Origin: Polytrichum commune
Taxonomy: Eukaryota; Streptophyta; Polytrichopsida; Polytrichales; Polytrichaceae
DNA length: 64,000 nt
Assembly (NCBI GenBank): GCA_950295325.1
Contig: OX485803.1
Coordinates: forward strand, 51,723,554-51,787,553
Reading direction: 5' to 3'
The position numbers and the translations under genes are program-made. The notes below the pieces were generated by a model. It saw only the letters and a list, made by a program, of their open reading frames with translations. It did no database searches and was not told where the DNA came from. Of this stretch, positions 48,401 through 57,100 are shown one piece after another (the stretch's first letter is position 1; each line of letters begins with the position of its first letter).

Positions 48401-51400
48401 TGTGGAGTGCGCTTTGGAGGAGTTTAGAAGGGGTGGAGTGGTAAATTTTGAATTCGTCTGGGTTCATGAGGGTGGTACCGTTAGGCATTGTAATTTGGTC
48501 GAGTGTGGTTATATTATGCACTAGTAGTTTATTTAGTAATTTAAGTGAGAGGTGGGGGCTTAGTTCGTGAAGTATTTGTGTTTCTTGCATCCATGCGGTT
48601 TCTAGTGGGGAGGGGTTTAAGAGGAAGTTATTTATTGTACTTTTTAGGTGGACTCCGGCTTTGTGCTTGAGTAGGAACAATGTTCTAGTGATGGGTGATC
48701 TGACACAATGATGGTATCTGATGCGGGTGATTTCTTTAGATCCACCATATTTGGCGAGTATGAATTGAAGTAGGCCAACATAGATTTTCCCAAGTCGACC
48801 TTTATCATTGAGGGCATTTTGTAGTTGTTCGCCAATGTATCTTAAATAGGCATTTTGTAATGAGAATGCTTCAATTCCGAATAGGTTGTGTGGGAGTTGT
48901 GTAGTGATGTTAGATGTACATTTGGGTATTCCACAAATTATTTTATGAAGTGTGATTATTTTCTTATCAAGTTTTTTGATGGATGGTATGGAGTATGGCA
49001 CTGCATAGAAGCTATATGCTATTCCCGCCCGGATGACTGTATCTGCCATATTTATTTTTTGTTTCATAGTAGCTGGGCATGTTATGAGGGCTTGACATTG
49101 TTTAGTTACTTTAGCTGTAGTGGTATTTATTTGTGTTTTCCATTTGAGTGACGGTGCAAGATTGATTCCTAAATATGTGTATGGTTCATGTTGGTTTAAG
49201 ACTGGTAGGGGTTGGTTTCTGTAGTTGATGTTGGAGGCTTGGATTAGGGCTTTGAAAGTTATGGGGTGGAGTTTGGATTTATTTGGGCACCCAGTCACGG
49301 CACATTTGGGTATTCCAAGGTCCATTCCAGCCCAGGCACAGAATTTGTCTAGTTTGGTGAGTTGTGTTTGTAGTGACTCTAATTTATTGGCGATTGCTGC
49401 TAGATCATCGGCATAGGCTGCTGATGAGATTTTAACTTTAGATGTACCAAAAGTATATCCATTGTTTCCTTGTTGGAGCCATCGAAGGAGGGGTTCAAGG
49501 AATATGATAAAGAGGTACGGGCTTAGTGTGTCGCCCTGTATTGTGCCTCTTTGTATGGGGATTGGTAGGGTTTTGCCGAAGTGTTCTCCAATGAATATGG
49601 TTGATGATTGTGAATATATGTTTCCTATGAGGTTTATGGAGTCAGTAGGATAGCCTAGATCCTTCATGATTGCTAAGAGTCTGGCGTGATCAATAGAGCC
49701 AAAGGCATTTTTGAAGTCAATATAGAGAATGTATATATCTTGGTTCGTGAATCGTGCGTCTTCAAGCGCTGCGATTAATAATTGAATTTGTCTAGAAGTG
49801 CTTCTCTCAGCTCTAAACCCTTCTTGACTATCGTTTAGGATTTGATGTTTTTCTCCATATGCTGATAGGATAGATGTTAGTGTACTCGTGTAGAATTTAT
49901 ATATGGTGTTAGCTAGTGCAATAGGCCTGTGATTTGTTAGTTGTGACGGGTCACCTTTTTTGTATAGTAAAACTGTGAGACTAGTTTTCCACGATGCGGG
50001 GATTTGTTTTTGTTTATAACATTGTTTAAAGAATAGAAAGAGTAATTTGTGAAAGCGTGGCGGCATGTTTTTTAGAATGGAATTGGGTATTTTGTCTGGG
50101 CCGGGGGCTTTGTTATTACTTAGATTTTTAAGGTAGAGGTCGTATGTTTGTTGGTCAAAGTACGTGTGTAAGGGGGTTTGGGGTTCGCCTCGTCTGTCGA
50201 TTGTGTATCCGTCTAAATCGTGCCATGGGTATTGCCGGACTCCACATGTGCAGTGTAGTGGGTGGTTATTGTTATAGTGACATGTGGGGACTGTAGGGCG
50301 GTTACTAATGGATTGTTGCGTGTAAATTTCTGATGCGATATTTTCTGGGTTAGTTAGGATGTTATTTTGCCTATCCATGATGAAGTCAAGTGGTGAGGTT
50401 TCAGTATTCTTGAAGATTTTACGATTTATCTTTTTGGGGGTTTTTTCATACATTTGACGATATTTTGATACGGCTTTTAGAATACAATTTTTGGTATATT
50501 TTGTGGTAATTTTTCTGGCTGCTTTATTTGCATTTTTGGCGATGGTTGCAATGGTTTCAATCCATTCGGTAGGAGGTATCATTGTAACGGGTGGAAGTGG
50601 GATGTTTGTATTTTGGTGGTTACGTATGTCGTTGAGGATGGGGTGCGCTTGCCAAAGTGGGTCGTGTTGTGCAATGTATATGGTTTTCCGGATGAGGTGA
50701 TATGTGTTTAGGTGTTGTTTCCATTTTCTGGCTAGTTTTCGTGGCAAAAATCCACCTTGTTGGGTTGTTCTATTCGTAAGATTGGGTAGTGGGTCTGCTT
50801 TACAAGTTTTTTCAATTGTTTCTGAGATTTTATGTACAATGTGGTCAAATATTGTGCAAGCTTCCGCCCATAGATCTGGACTTAAGTGTTGGTGGGATTC
50901 TAGTAATGTGGTAAGTGTCTTGATTTGTGTGAAATTTTCTTCGAAGAATATTATGTTGAATTTTTCGATGTTTTCTGGTGGGATTGGATTTAGGATTCTA
51001 GTAGGTGGCGTGTTTGTGGGAGGCGGGGGTCTGGCTATAAGGGTGTTATGGGGGATATGTAGGACAATTGGGTAGTGGTCTGAGTTTAGATTCATGTTGG
51101 TGTTAGTAGTAGAGATGAATTTGCTGTTGTCTGGCGAGTGGATGTAGAATCCATCTATTAGACTTGTTGATGTATAATTATAGCCTCCTTGTCTAGAGAA
51201 AGTAGTGTTAGTTGGGATATATTCCAGGTTGAGTGATGCGGTGAAATTTTTCCATTGATAGTCTTCTTCTTGTGGAAGGGTGTTAATGTTGTTATTTTGT
51301 CTGCCCGTAAGTGCGATGTCTCGGTTAAAGTCACCACATAATGTATATATGTGATTGGGATGGATAGTGATTTCGTTAGTGATTTCGTTCTTAAGGTGTG

Positions 51401-53147
51401 GGATAAGACACGTGTCTTCTAAGTGTGTAGGCATATACATGTGTATGATTATCCAGGGTGTTAGTGGGTAGTTATTTATTTTGATTATTTGTAGATATGG
51501 AGAGATATTTGCTGGCGTGGGAATTTTGGTGATATTTCCAGGGAATGCATATTTATTGTGGATGAGTGTAAGTAAGCCTCCTATACCGGGGGTATAAGGC
51601 ATTCTTTGTTGTATGCATCTTGTAAGAGCATGTGTGTTGTTAAAAGTGAGTTTAAATTCTGGAAATAAGTTTTGTATGTATTTTGTGGATTTGTTTGCAG
51701 TTAGTTTGGTTTCTTGAATATGTATGATTGCTGTGTTATTTAGTGAATTGTTGATTAGATTTTGTAGGTTTGGCAATGATGTGTTGAGTGACGACGCATT
51801 CCATGTGATGATGTTGGTTTCGTGTTCGATGTCGGTGTTGGTTCTTGGAATTGGTGCGGGAATATCTAATGGTGGTGGTGGGTGTGAGTATTCATTGATG
51901 TTTTCTAGGCATCGGAGTGCTTCCTTGAGCAATTGACTTGGGAGGAAGGGAAATTTATTTTGAAGGGTGGCTAATGTAGGTGTAACATCTCGGTTATGTA
52001 TGAATTCATATAATTTTGTGTTTATTGAATTTTTTGGGTGTATTATATCTTGATTATTTTCCACGAATGTGGTGTAGGGGTGAGGTGTCAATATGTGCCT
52101 TTCAGGTGGATTGTTGAGGTTAGCTAGTCTGATAATCAAAGTGTTAGTCCAAATGTTGTTAAAATGGTAATGTTGAGGTTGGGCTAGTATGTTATTGCAT
52201 GTGTCTATTGAGGGGTGGATGGTGATGATGAGAGCATAGAGCATATGTGTGGGTGGTGATTGGCTTTGTGTTTGTGTATATTGGTGTAAATGCGGGTAAG
52301 TTGTTATTGCTTGGGGGTGTAGTGGGTGTGTGTTTTGTAGAATGGGGGCAAATGTATTTGCGATGTGTTGGTATTCAGGTTGTAGTTTTATGGTGTTTGG
52401 AATGAAGTAAGTGTTTGCTCTTCTTTTGTGTGTTGTAGGATGTGTGTGGAGGATGTTAGGCATTGGTCCTGGGTTGGGCTTGATGTCTCCGCCTTTTAGC
52501 AATTCAAGTTTGTCAATGAAGTAGTAACCGTAGGAATGAAGTGTTCTGGGATTTTTCATATGTATTTTTAGATATATTATCATTGTAAATTTGGTTGTGG
52601 TAAAAAGGTTAGGTATAGCGGGTATGGTGATTCCTGTTTGTTTGGGTGGGAAGTGTGATTTTATATCATTTGGACATATGGGGTTTGTTATGGAATTAGA
52701 TTTCCAAGTATTGAGGAGTTGATATGCGTCATTCTTTGTGTGGCGAGGCCGGTAGGCCGAGCCCATTATATCTTTTAAGTGAGGTTGGTACTTTGAGTGG
52801 ATTTTTGGTAGGTGTTTGAATTTGTTATAATATTCGAAGTTAAGGTGAGGTTTATTTGTGGGGCATTTGTGGTGTGTATATCTATGGGCATTTGTTTTAT
52901 GGCGTAGTCGGTAGGTTGAGGTTACATTGGTGGGTGGGTAAATGTTTTGTTTATTGTAAAAGTTTAGTTTTGAGTGAGCGTGGTGACTGAAGTACGGCTT
53001 GTGGTTGTGTTGGATGTTATGGTTAGTTAATATGTATGTATATGATTTGTCTTGGAGTATATGTTTTAGATTTATGCGTGGTGTCCACTCGTAGGTGATG
53101 TGGTTTATGGGGTTTTGTTTGTAGTGGAGAGGGTTAGCCAAGGCCAT
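45441..53147 (-). CDS. LINE ORF2: APE endonuclease / reverse transcriptase / RNase H / restriction-like endonuclease (2,568 aa)
   Basis: This polyprotein copies the element RNA into DNA at a nicked target. Residues 1-228 are a His/Asn/Tyr-rich leader ending in a 2A-like motif (GGDIKPNPGP, 219-228). APE endonuclease spans about 445-697: N450, E479, D606 and N608 (GDFNRD), D665, and D690-H691 (SDHYPI). RT spans about 1008-1265: APGPDKIPNSIL, D1144 (YIDFKNAFG), QRGTIQGDTLSPYLF and YADD (1245-1248). A Cys/His cluster is at 1589-1604. A methyltransferase-like segment is at about 1870-1952. RNase H spans about 2083-2220: D2086, E2131, D2156, D2215. A CCHC finger (C2345, C2348, H2358, C2363) is followed by RVRRHNKA, then the restriction-like nuclease: R2434-P-D2436, E2463, K2479, K2482-Y2483. 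No OTU-type protease motif is visible, although one is reported in Dualen. The frame is open for 95 codons upstream of this ATG, to a UGA at 53433-53435; the true start is therefore uncertain. All motifs are intact. Confidence 0.92.
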   Translation of the reverse strand: MALANPLHYKQNPINHITYEWTPRINLKHILQDKSYTYILTNHNIQHNHKPYFSHHAHSKLNFYNKQNIYPPTNVTSTYRLRHKTNAHRYTHHKCPTNKPHLNFEYYNKFKHLPKIHSKYQPHLKDIMGSAYRPRHTKNDAYQLLNTWKSNSITNPICPNDIKSHFPPKQTGITIPAIPNLFTTTKFTMIIYLKIHMKNPRTLHSYGYYFIDKLELLKGGDIKPNPGPMPNILHTHPTTHKRRANTYFIPNTIKLQPEYQHIANTFAPILQNTHPLHPQAITTYPHLHQYTQTQSQSPPTHMLYALIITIHPSIDTCNNILAQPQHYHFNNIWTNTLIIRLANLNNPPERHILTPHPYTTFVENNQDIIHPKNSINTKLYEFIHNRDVTPTLATLQNKFPFLPSQLLKEALRCLENINEYSHPPPPLDIPAPIPRTNTDIEHETNIITWNASSLNTSLPNLQNLINNSLNNTAIIHIQETKLTANKSTKYIQNLFPEFKLTFNNTHALTRCIQQRMPYTPGIGGLLTLIHNKYAFPGNITKIPTPANISPYLQIIKINNYPLTPWIIIHMYMPTHLEDTCLIPHLKNEITNEITIHPNHIYTLCGDFNRDIALTGRQNNNINTLPQEEDYQWKNFTASLNLEYIPTNTTFSRQGGYNYTSTSLIDGFYIHSPDNSKFISTTNTNMNLNSDHYPIVLHIPHNTLIARPPPPTNTPPTRILNPIPPENIEKFNIIFFEENFTQIKTLTTLLESHQHLSPDLWAEACTIFDHIVHKISETIEKTCKADPLPNLTNRTTQQGGFLPRKLARKWKQHLNTYHLIRKTIYIAQHDPLWQAHPILNDIRNHQNTNIPLPPVTMIPPTEWIETIATIAKNANKAARKITTKYTKNCILKAVSKYRQMYEKTPKKINRKIFKNTETSPLDFIMDRQNNILTNPENIASEIYTQQSISNRPTVPTCHYNNNHPLHCTCGVRQYPWHDLDGYTIDRRGEPQTPLHTYFDQQTYDLYLKNLSNNKAPGPDKIPNSILKNMPPRFHKLLFLFFKQCYKQKQIPASWKTSLTVLLYKKGDPSQLTNHRPIALANTIYKFYTSTLTSILSAYGEKHQILNDSQEGFRAERSTSRQIQLLIAALEDARFTNQDIYILYIDFKNAFGSIDHARLLAIMKDLGYPTDSINLIGNIYSQSSTIFIGEHFGKTLPIPIQRGTIQGDTLSPYLFIIFLEPLLRWLQQGNNGYTFGTSKVKISSAAYADDLAAIANKLESLQTQLTKLDKFCAWAGMDLGIPKCAVTGCPNKSKLHPITFKALIQASNINYRNQPLPVLNQHEPYTYLGINLAPSLKWKTQINTTTAKVTKQCQALITCPATMKQKINMADTVIRAGIAYSFYAVPYSIPSIKKLDKKIITLHKIICGIPKCTSNITTQLPHNLFGIEAFSLQNAYLRYIGEQLQNALNDKGRLGKIYVGLLQFILAKYGGSKEITRIRYHHCVRSPITRTLFLLKHKAGVHLKSTINNFLLNPSPLETAWMQETQILHELSPHLSLKLLNKLLVHNITTLDQITMPNGTTLMNPDEFKIYHSTPSKLLQSALHIANQLFCHPPCNHCPMPCQQHHPPRSLKNKYIIRHHNILPQPPSNPVHHTHRPIPHLPPPPSNMLKDPRQFPIQKILDHKQKQSNDHNGIKRTVTSYLCQWTTTNNYTYNKWRTQRDLYPYCETNICNHNTDLLIQYYKERQHQQFSNIINAYFSTEQHRDTRFVTPTTTIPLAQISINECNPENDIETNSDTIQIQFDVAHIYEDNGRHLLTIPKTRLLWLWKQYQLAKNTTHGLEPSTQAFETEIVWLYQRYKYRIPKNDTLKRAQYTIPTPILDLLITTFNINHSYFSSPVTCPIQFSQFYSPFSRDVIFGSLGKAFDHKWQGLGYAHPHNTTDLQQAIHWARMAAQNDPHTITILISPDTDWYQNSNPHIGPFPDTHVIAHFAADTLTYEEPTIPPELNIPRKEPSTIQIFCIHHQSNTIGTLEQMKLIQEISNNLHIPQSHTQIAPPTPPNTTVNPSKKWAKSNYPNPYIHNNIPIPQLPDYQTNLPLKFHPQFSYYTDGSFIKPLEIAPGVWRRERAGYGIYSPKGLNIAKRLHGHQNILRAEMMAIHKTLRIVNTQFPNEPAFIFTDSLNVLYLLNTQIKHPTLHNSHPDQTTLNSMVKILQNRTQPITLYKVRAHVNIDGNEKADKLAKMGLELEHRNARHPYEHAHATPYYYQKDIWASMDEVPDKGPVRFLEKQIKKYDRETNIAIMATQTPNTCKWTENVDINKEMSNDFWTNPLITDKQKSCLIKFRTGTYMGNARKQMFFGNQRYPSITCPICNSNDPDTWLHVLLKCKQQHIHALRVRRHNKAVAEIRKLLISSEKSRCFILMNAGTFNNNPQENTVPNWLLPCTCNTQRCHCNARFRPDILCVKGLPYQNVPPTDTDPNLTIQFIEFTYCNDRFSREAIEAKTNKYKPLLDSLVSRGWKTEPLIVITAGARATTHTPSMKILEDKLKIPTNLIKNTFKDINSIAIHYAMSILLHKRRIENHQPLPQNLDPP
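47292..47540 (-). other. Methyltransferase-like segment within ORF2 (residues about 1870-1952)
   Basis: Between RT and RNase H lies SPFSRDVIFGSLGKAF, then WQGLGYAHP, AIHWARMAA and ILISPDTDWYQN. The order (D..F, AF..W.G, a Y.HP in place of a DPPY-type motif, helix, hydrophobic strand, P-D/W) resembles the phage-type Dam/N6-adenine methyltransferase fold known from DIRS elements. The same block is recognisable in the decayed cousin at about 25850-26020, so it is a family trait. The catalytic DPPY is not present in canonical form. Function is inference. Confidence 0.35.
52464..52493 (-). other. 2A-like ribosome-skipping motif in ORF2
   Basis: Codes for GGDIKPNPGP, preceded by the hydrophobic/leucine stretch KLELLK. 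The 2A consensus is D-(V/I)-E-x-N-P-G-P; here E is replaced by K. 2A-like sequences are known near the N-terminus of several APE-type LINEs, where the ribosome skips the Gly-Pro bond. If active it would separate the leader (and anything fused upstream) from the endonuclease-RT part. Activity with K at this position is unproven. Confidence 0.7.
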
Positions 53148-53432
53148 AGTTCTTTTGCAATAGGATTTATATCTTATGCTAAATAATAGTACGGTGGTAT
53201 TATCTTTTATGTAATAGTGGGTGGGTTGATGTTTTGGGAGATTGAAGTGTATGTGGGTAAAATTATATAAGTGACCGCTATAGGTTATGGACGGTAGTTG
53301 TGGGATTATGGGTGTGTGGATTGTGGGTTGGGTGAAATGTAATATAGTGGGGAAGTGATTATAGTGGCAAGATGAGGTCGTGGGTTGATGATGGTGGTGT
53401 TGTGATTGTAGGTGATATTGGTATATGGTGTG
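53148..53432 (-). other. Open 95-codon stretch joining the middle ORF to ORF2 in one frame
   Basis: Codon by codon I find no stop between the UGA at 53433-53435 and the ORF2 ATG at 53147, and the frame is the same as that of the middle ORF (the ATGs are 996 nt apart, 332 codons). The segment has no other ATG in this frame. It is either an N-terminal extension of ORF2 reached by read-through, or an open inter-ORF spacer. Confidence 0.7.
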
Positions 53433-53435
53433 TCA
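53433..53435 (-). other. Single UGA separating the middle ORF from the ORF2 frame
   Basis: Context is AAT-TGA-CAC. UGA followed by C is the leakiest stop tetranucleotide known in eukaryotes. It is the only stop in 2,901 codons from 54143 to the ORF2 stop. It may be a programmed read-through site, a recent nonsense change, or a true end of the middle ORF. Confidence 0.7.
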
Positions 53436-54143
53436 ATTTTGGTGCGAGGTTGATAGGTGTGGGGTTAGGGTGTTATAGTGAGTTTGGGTCAAAATAAGGG
53501 CGGTGATGAAGGTTAGGATTTTTAGTAAGTATTGGGTTAGTTTAGTTATGTGTCTTTTGGACGGGTTAGTGTTTGTGTTGTGGGATGGGGAGTGTTGTTT
53601 TTTGTGTAGATGATTATTTTTTGTTGGGAAAGGGTGGGGCGGGCTATATCGTTTGTAAGTAGTGTAATTTATTTTTACACAGAGGGTAGTTCGTGTGAGA
53701 AATAGTGCAAACTTGACAAGTAGGTAGGGGGTGCATATTGGAACTAAAAGTATTGTCCGTATTGGGTATGTATGAAGGGGGAGAGAATATGCGTTAAGTA
53801 TAGTATAGTAAGTAGTATTTCTCAAGGAGATGAGGGTTACTATTAGACATGTTTTGAGTTGGGTGTATATACTAATGCGGTAGTTGTATTTGTGGGGTGA
53901 AGTTGTGATAATGTTTTTTGTGTGGGGGTGGTTGGTATTGTATTGATGTAATGTTAGTGTTGGGGTGGTGTTTGAGTGTATGATATGTAGGTGGGACTCC
54001 ATAATTGAGACAATAAGAATGTATACAAGTGTAGTAGTAAGTATCGTAGTGTTTGTGCACTCTTTATTTATATAAATATGAAATAGAAAACATAACTTGT
54101 ATGCAACTAACGACCATGCTATTTCTATGAGGTTGCTAGTCAT
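53433..54143 (-). CDS. LINE middle ORF: hydrophobic, probable multi-span membrane protein (236 aa)
   Basis: The protein matches no family I know. It has hydrophobic stretches at about 5-25 (IEIAWSLVAYKLCFLFHIYI), 33-48 (TTLVYILIVSIM), 96-107 (weak), 128-151 (TILLVPICTPYLLVKFALF) and 205-220 (YLLKILTFITALIL), separated by basic, His/Thr/Asn-rich loops, so three to five membrane spans are plausible. Its ATG overlaps the ORF1 stop in the sequence ATGACTAG, a layout that suits termination-reinitiation, as known for the UAAUG of the LINE SART1. It shares frame with ORF2. The sense strand here is rich in A, C and T, which by itself raises hydrophobic content, so membrane function is a hypothesis. 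I know of no LINE with a membrane protein between ORF1 and ORF2. Confidence 0.55.
   Translation of the reverse strand: MTSNLIEIAWSLVAYKLCFLFHIYINKECTNTTILTTTLVYILIVSIMESHLHIIHSNTTPTLTLHQYNTNHPHTKNIITTSPHKYNYRISIYTQLKTCLIVTLISLRNTTYYTILNAYSLPLHTYPIRTILLVPICTPYLLVKFALFLTRTTLCVKINYTTYKRYSPPHPFPTKNNHLHKKQHSPSHNTNTNPSKRHITKLTQYLLKILTFITALILTQTHYNTLTPHLSTSHQN
54136..54143 (-). promoter_or_regulatory. ORF1 stop / middle-ORF start overlap (ATGACTAG)
   Basis: ORF1 ends AAT-GAC-TAG and the next ORF begins ATG-ACT-AGC in another frame, overlapping by 8 nt. Such overlaps support translation of the downstream ORF by reinitiating ribosomes. Confidence 0.7.
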
Positions 54144-57100
54144 TTTGAGAATTGGGGCCTTTGTGGTAACTTGATGGAGAGTTCCGGAAGTGACTGGTGT
54201 TGAATCCCGGTGGTGCTAGCTGTGCCGTGTTGGTGTCGTCCAGTGGGTTATGCGGCATGTGAGGAAGTCTTGCGGGAATAGGGGGGTCCGGTAAGGTAGT
54301 AGCAATTGTTTGCATAATATTATGAATACGATGGTTGGATTGTTGAAACTCCGATGCCATCGCACTCATAATGTTATGTATATTGGCCGCATGAGTTTTT
54401 AAGGTTTCCGTGGACGCTTCAACTCGTGCATCCGTGTTTTGATTAATGTGAGTGGTGAGGGTGTTGAGTTTGATGTCCATAGTCTCAACAAGGTTTTTCA
54501 TAGCTTTTTTGAAAAAAGTTTCCGAGACTAGTGGGGTCGTGGCGGCATGGTTGTTCATGGCTAAGGCTTTTTGAGCAATTACCTCTCGCACCGGGGCTTG
54601 AGCAAGGCGTATGGCGGTGGAGTTTGGCGCGGAACCGTCGATACTCCCTTTGTGTGGAACAAAGTCCACTCGCCGTCCAAAAATGTACACGGATTTGTGG
54701 AGCCAATCCGTGTACACGGCCGCGTTAAGGCACTGGATGTGGCACCATCCAGATTGCCTATCGTCCTCTTGTTTGTGTTGGTAGCCAAACGTGATATCGG
54801 TGACGTTATCCTCGCCGAAAAGTTTCTTGAGCGATTTGGTGATTGTGGATTGTGACTCTCGTTGCGGAAGATTATTTGCAACGAGAGTTGTACTAATCCG
54901 CAACTCCGAAGGGTTACCCATCCCTTTATCCTTTGTGGCACTAACCTTGAGTCGTTCGGAGTGGTAAGTGAGTCCGTTGTTGAGGATGTCCGCACGTGCC
55001 TCCTCGGTGGTCAAGGTGATAAATGCAAAATCTTTGTCGGTGTCGGACTTTGTGAGAGAAAGGATCTCAATTTCTCGGCCGTCGTAGTAAGCATCTCGCA
55101 TGATGCTTCTAAGTATGTCGGTGGCCGAGTGGTCACGAAGTACCTCACCCTTAAGGTGAAGTCGCATGTTGCGAGCCTTAGTAATAAGTTCAAATCCTTT
55201 TTCTACCTTCCCTATAATTCTTTCCTCATCTCCCATAGCCATGACAAAGGCCCTCTCACCTCTAAGTAAAGCTAAACCGTCTCTCTTTGGGTTTTGGAGA
55301 TGAATTTTGACAAATCCAGCCCAGTTCCGTGTAACGGTATTTATGCCTATATCTACGGGGTTGGAGTAGGAAGTACCAAGGGGTATGTTCATAAGTTTGA
55401 GTCTATCCATACAAGCTGTTTTAACTTCTTTCCGGCTAAGTTGCTTGTATGCACCGTCAAACCGAATGGTAATATGGAATCCCTCGGTAAGTCCGGAGTC
55501 ATGTGAGATAGTTTCATACCTCGGAATTTGGGTAAGGTGGAGATGTTGACCTGGTACCGCGTCCGGACGCTCGGATGGGTATAGAGTTTGTCGTGTCCTT
55601 GGGAAGGCGTGCCGTAGAGACCGGAACTCCTTGATTTCGGATGGCGGTGTCCCAATGGCGAGGAATTCTTCATCCGTTCGGAGTTCCTTCAAAATGCTCT
55701 TACCCCTTTGGATGAGAAGTGCCTCATGCATTTGAAATCCGAGCCACATTTGGCTAAGCATGTCAATGCCCAACGTGGATGTACGTTTGGAAAGTGTAGT
55801 GTGCTTACTTGAGTCACGTGGTGTGGATGTGGCCGAGTAATCCTCCGCTTTCCTTCTCTTAGTGCTTTGGCTTTCCGAAATGTCTCCGATCCGTGGGTTG
55901 CGGTATTGTGACGTTGGTGGAGTGTTGTCGGCGATGTGGACGGATTTTTGAGATGATTGGGCGGCATGAATCGAGTGCCTCTCCAGTGAGGCTTGAAGAG
56001 AACTTCCTCCTCTTTCGGGGGAGACGTTCTCGAGTTGTGCGTCCATGTCCAAGTCTTCATCCGCATTGGTGTCATTTCGATGTGAACCTTGACATGTCAT
56101 GGGCGACGGAACTTGGATTTGATTTCTAAATGCCATGTACTGATTGTCTATCTCATGAGTCGGTTGCATTGTATAGGCTGGTGACAGGTGAGTAGGGTTG
56201 GCTCTCTGTAGCTGGTCTTGGGGGGCTCCTGTTGCTTGAAATGGGAGTTCGAAGTGGGACCGTTGGGAGTCGTTAGAGTCTGTCTCTGGAGCGTTGGGAA
56301 TGTGGGCTGTGAATTGTCGGGCTACTGGGAGTCGGAGATCCTTGTAGGCGTTGGTCAGAGTGGAGCTGGGTCGGGTGGGTGGAGCGGAGGGTCTGCCTGA
56401 GGCTGAATTCGGAGGCGAGAGTCGGGGGGTGTGGGTTGCTGGTGCTGTGAAAACGGGAAGCCTTTGTTGTTGAATGCCTGGGGGGTGGAATGCTGGTGAT
56501 CTTCGTGAGACAGAAGGACTTCGGGGGCCTCTGATGTTGCTTGCTGGGAGTTGAGGTTGACGTGTTGTGTGCTGTGGGTCGGGAAGATGTCGAGATGGCT
56601 GCGGGGGATTGGTGGATGGCGGTCGAATGTTGATGTCTAGTGTTTTTGGGTTTTTCTGGATGAATCTGGGGGAAGACAGAATGGTTGTGAGAATAGTGTT
56701 GCATGGAGTAGGGGTGAAAAAAGAACGAGTTGCATGTAGGGATGGGAATCTTACCTGGTGGGTTGGTTTTGAATGACTATGTGTGTAGTTGTTGTGTCCG
56801 GATGCGTAGTGATTGGAACTGCTGTGGTCGGGATGGTTGCTGGTACTTCCGAGGCTGTTGAGGGGCGGCGAGCTGATCGAGTGTGTGGCCTGTGCAGGTG
56901 GCCCTCTGAGAGTTGGTGCTGGTTGAAGTTGAGGGTGGCGGATGCAGGGGCGAGAGTTCTGGCTCAGGAGGCGATGGATCGGTGTGGTTGGGGGAAGATG
57001 GGAGTTGGTGAGAGGGTGTGAGGGGTGGGAGAGAGTGAGCAGGAGAGGAGAGTGGGGGGCAGTAGGGAAGAGGTGGGGACTGTGTGAGAGAATGAGCCTC

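Noticed and set aside
45441-53147. OTU-type cysteine protease expected from Dualen
   Set aside because: No DGxCL(F/Y)-like motif with downstream His was found in ORF2.
45529-56400. Many + strand and alternative-frame open frames across the LINE
   Set aside because: Shadows of the minus-strand ORFs, favoured by the skewed composition; none has a motif.
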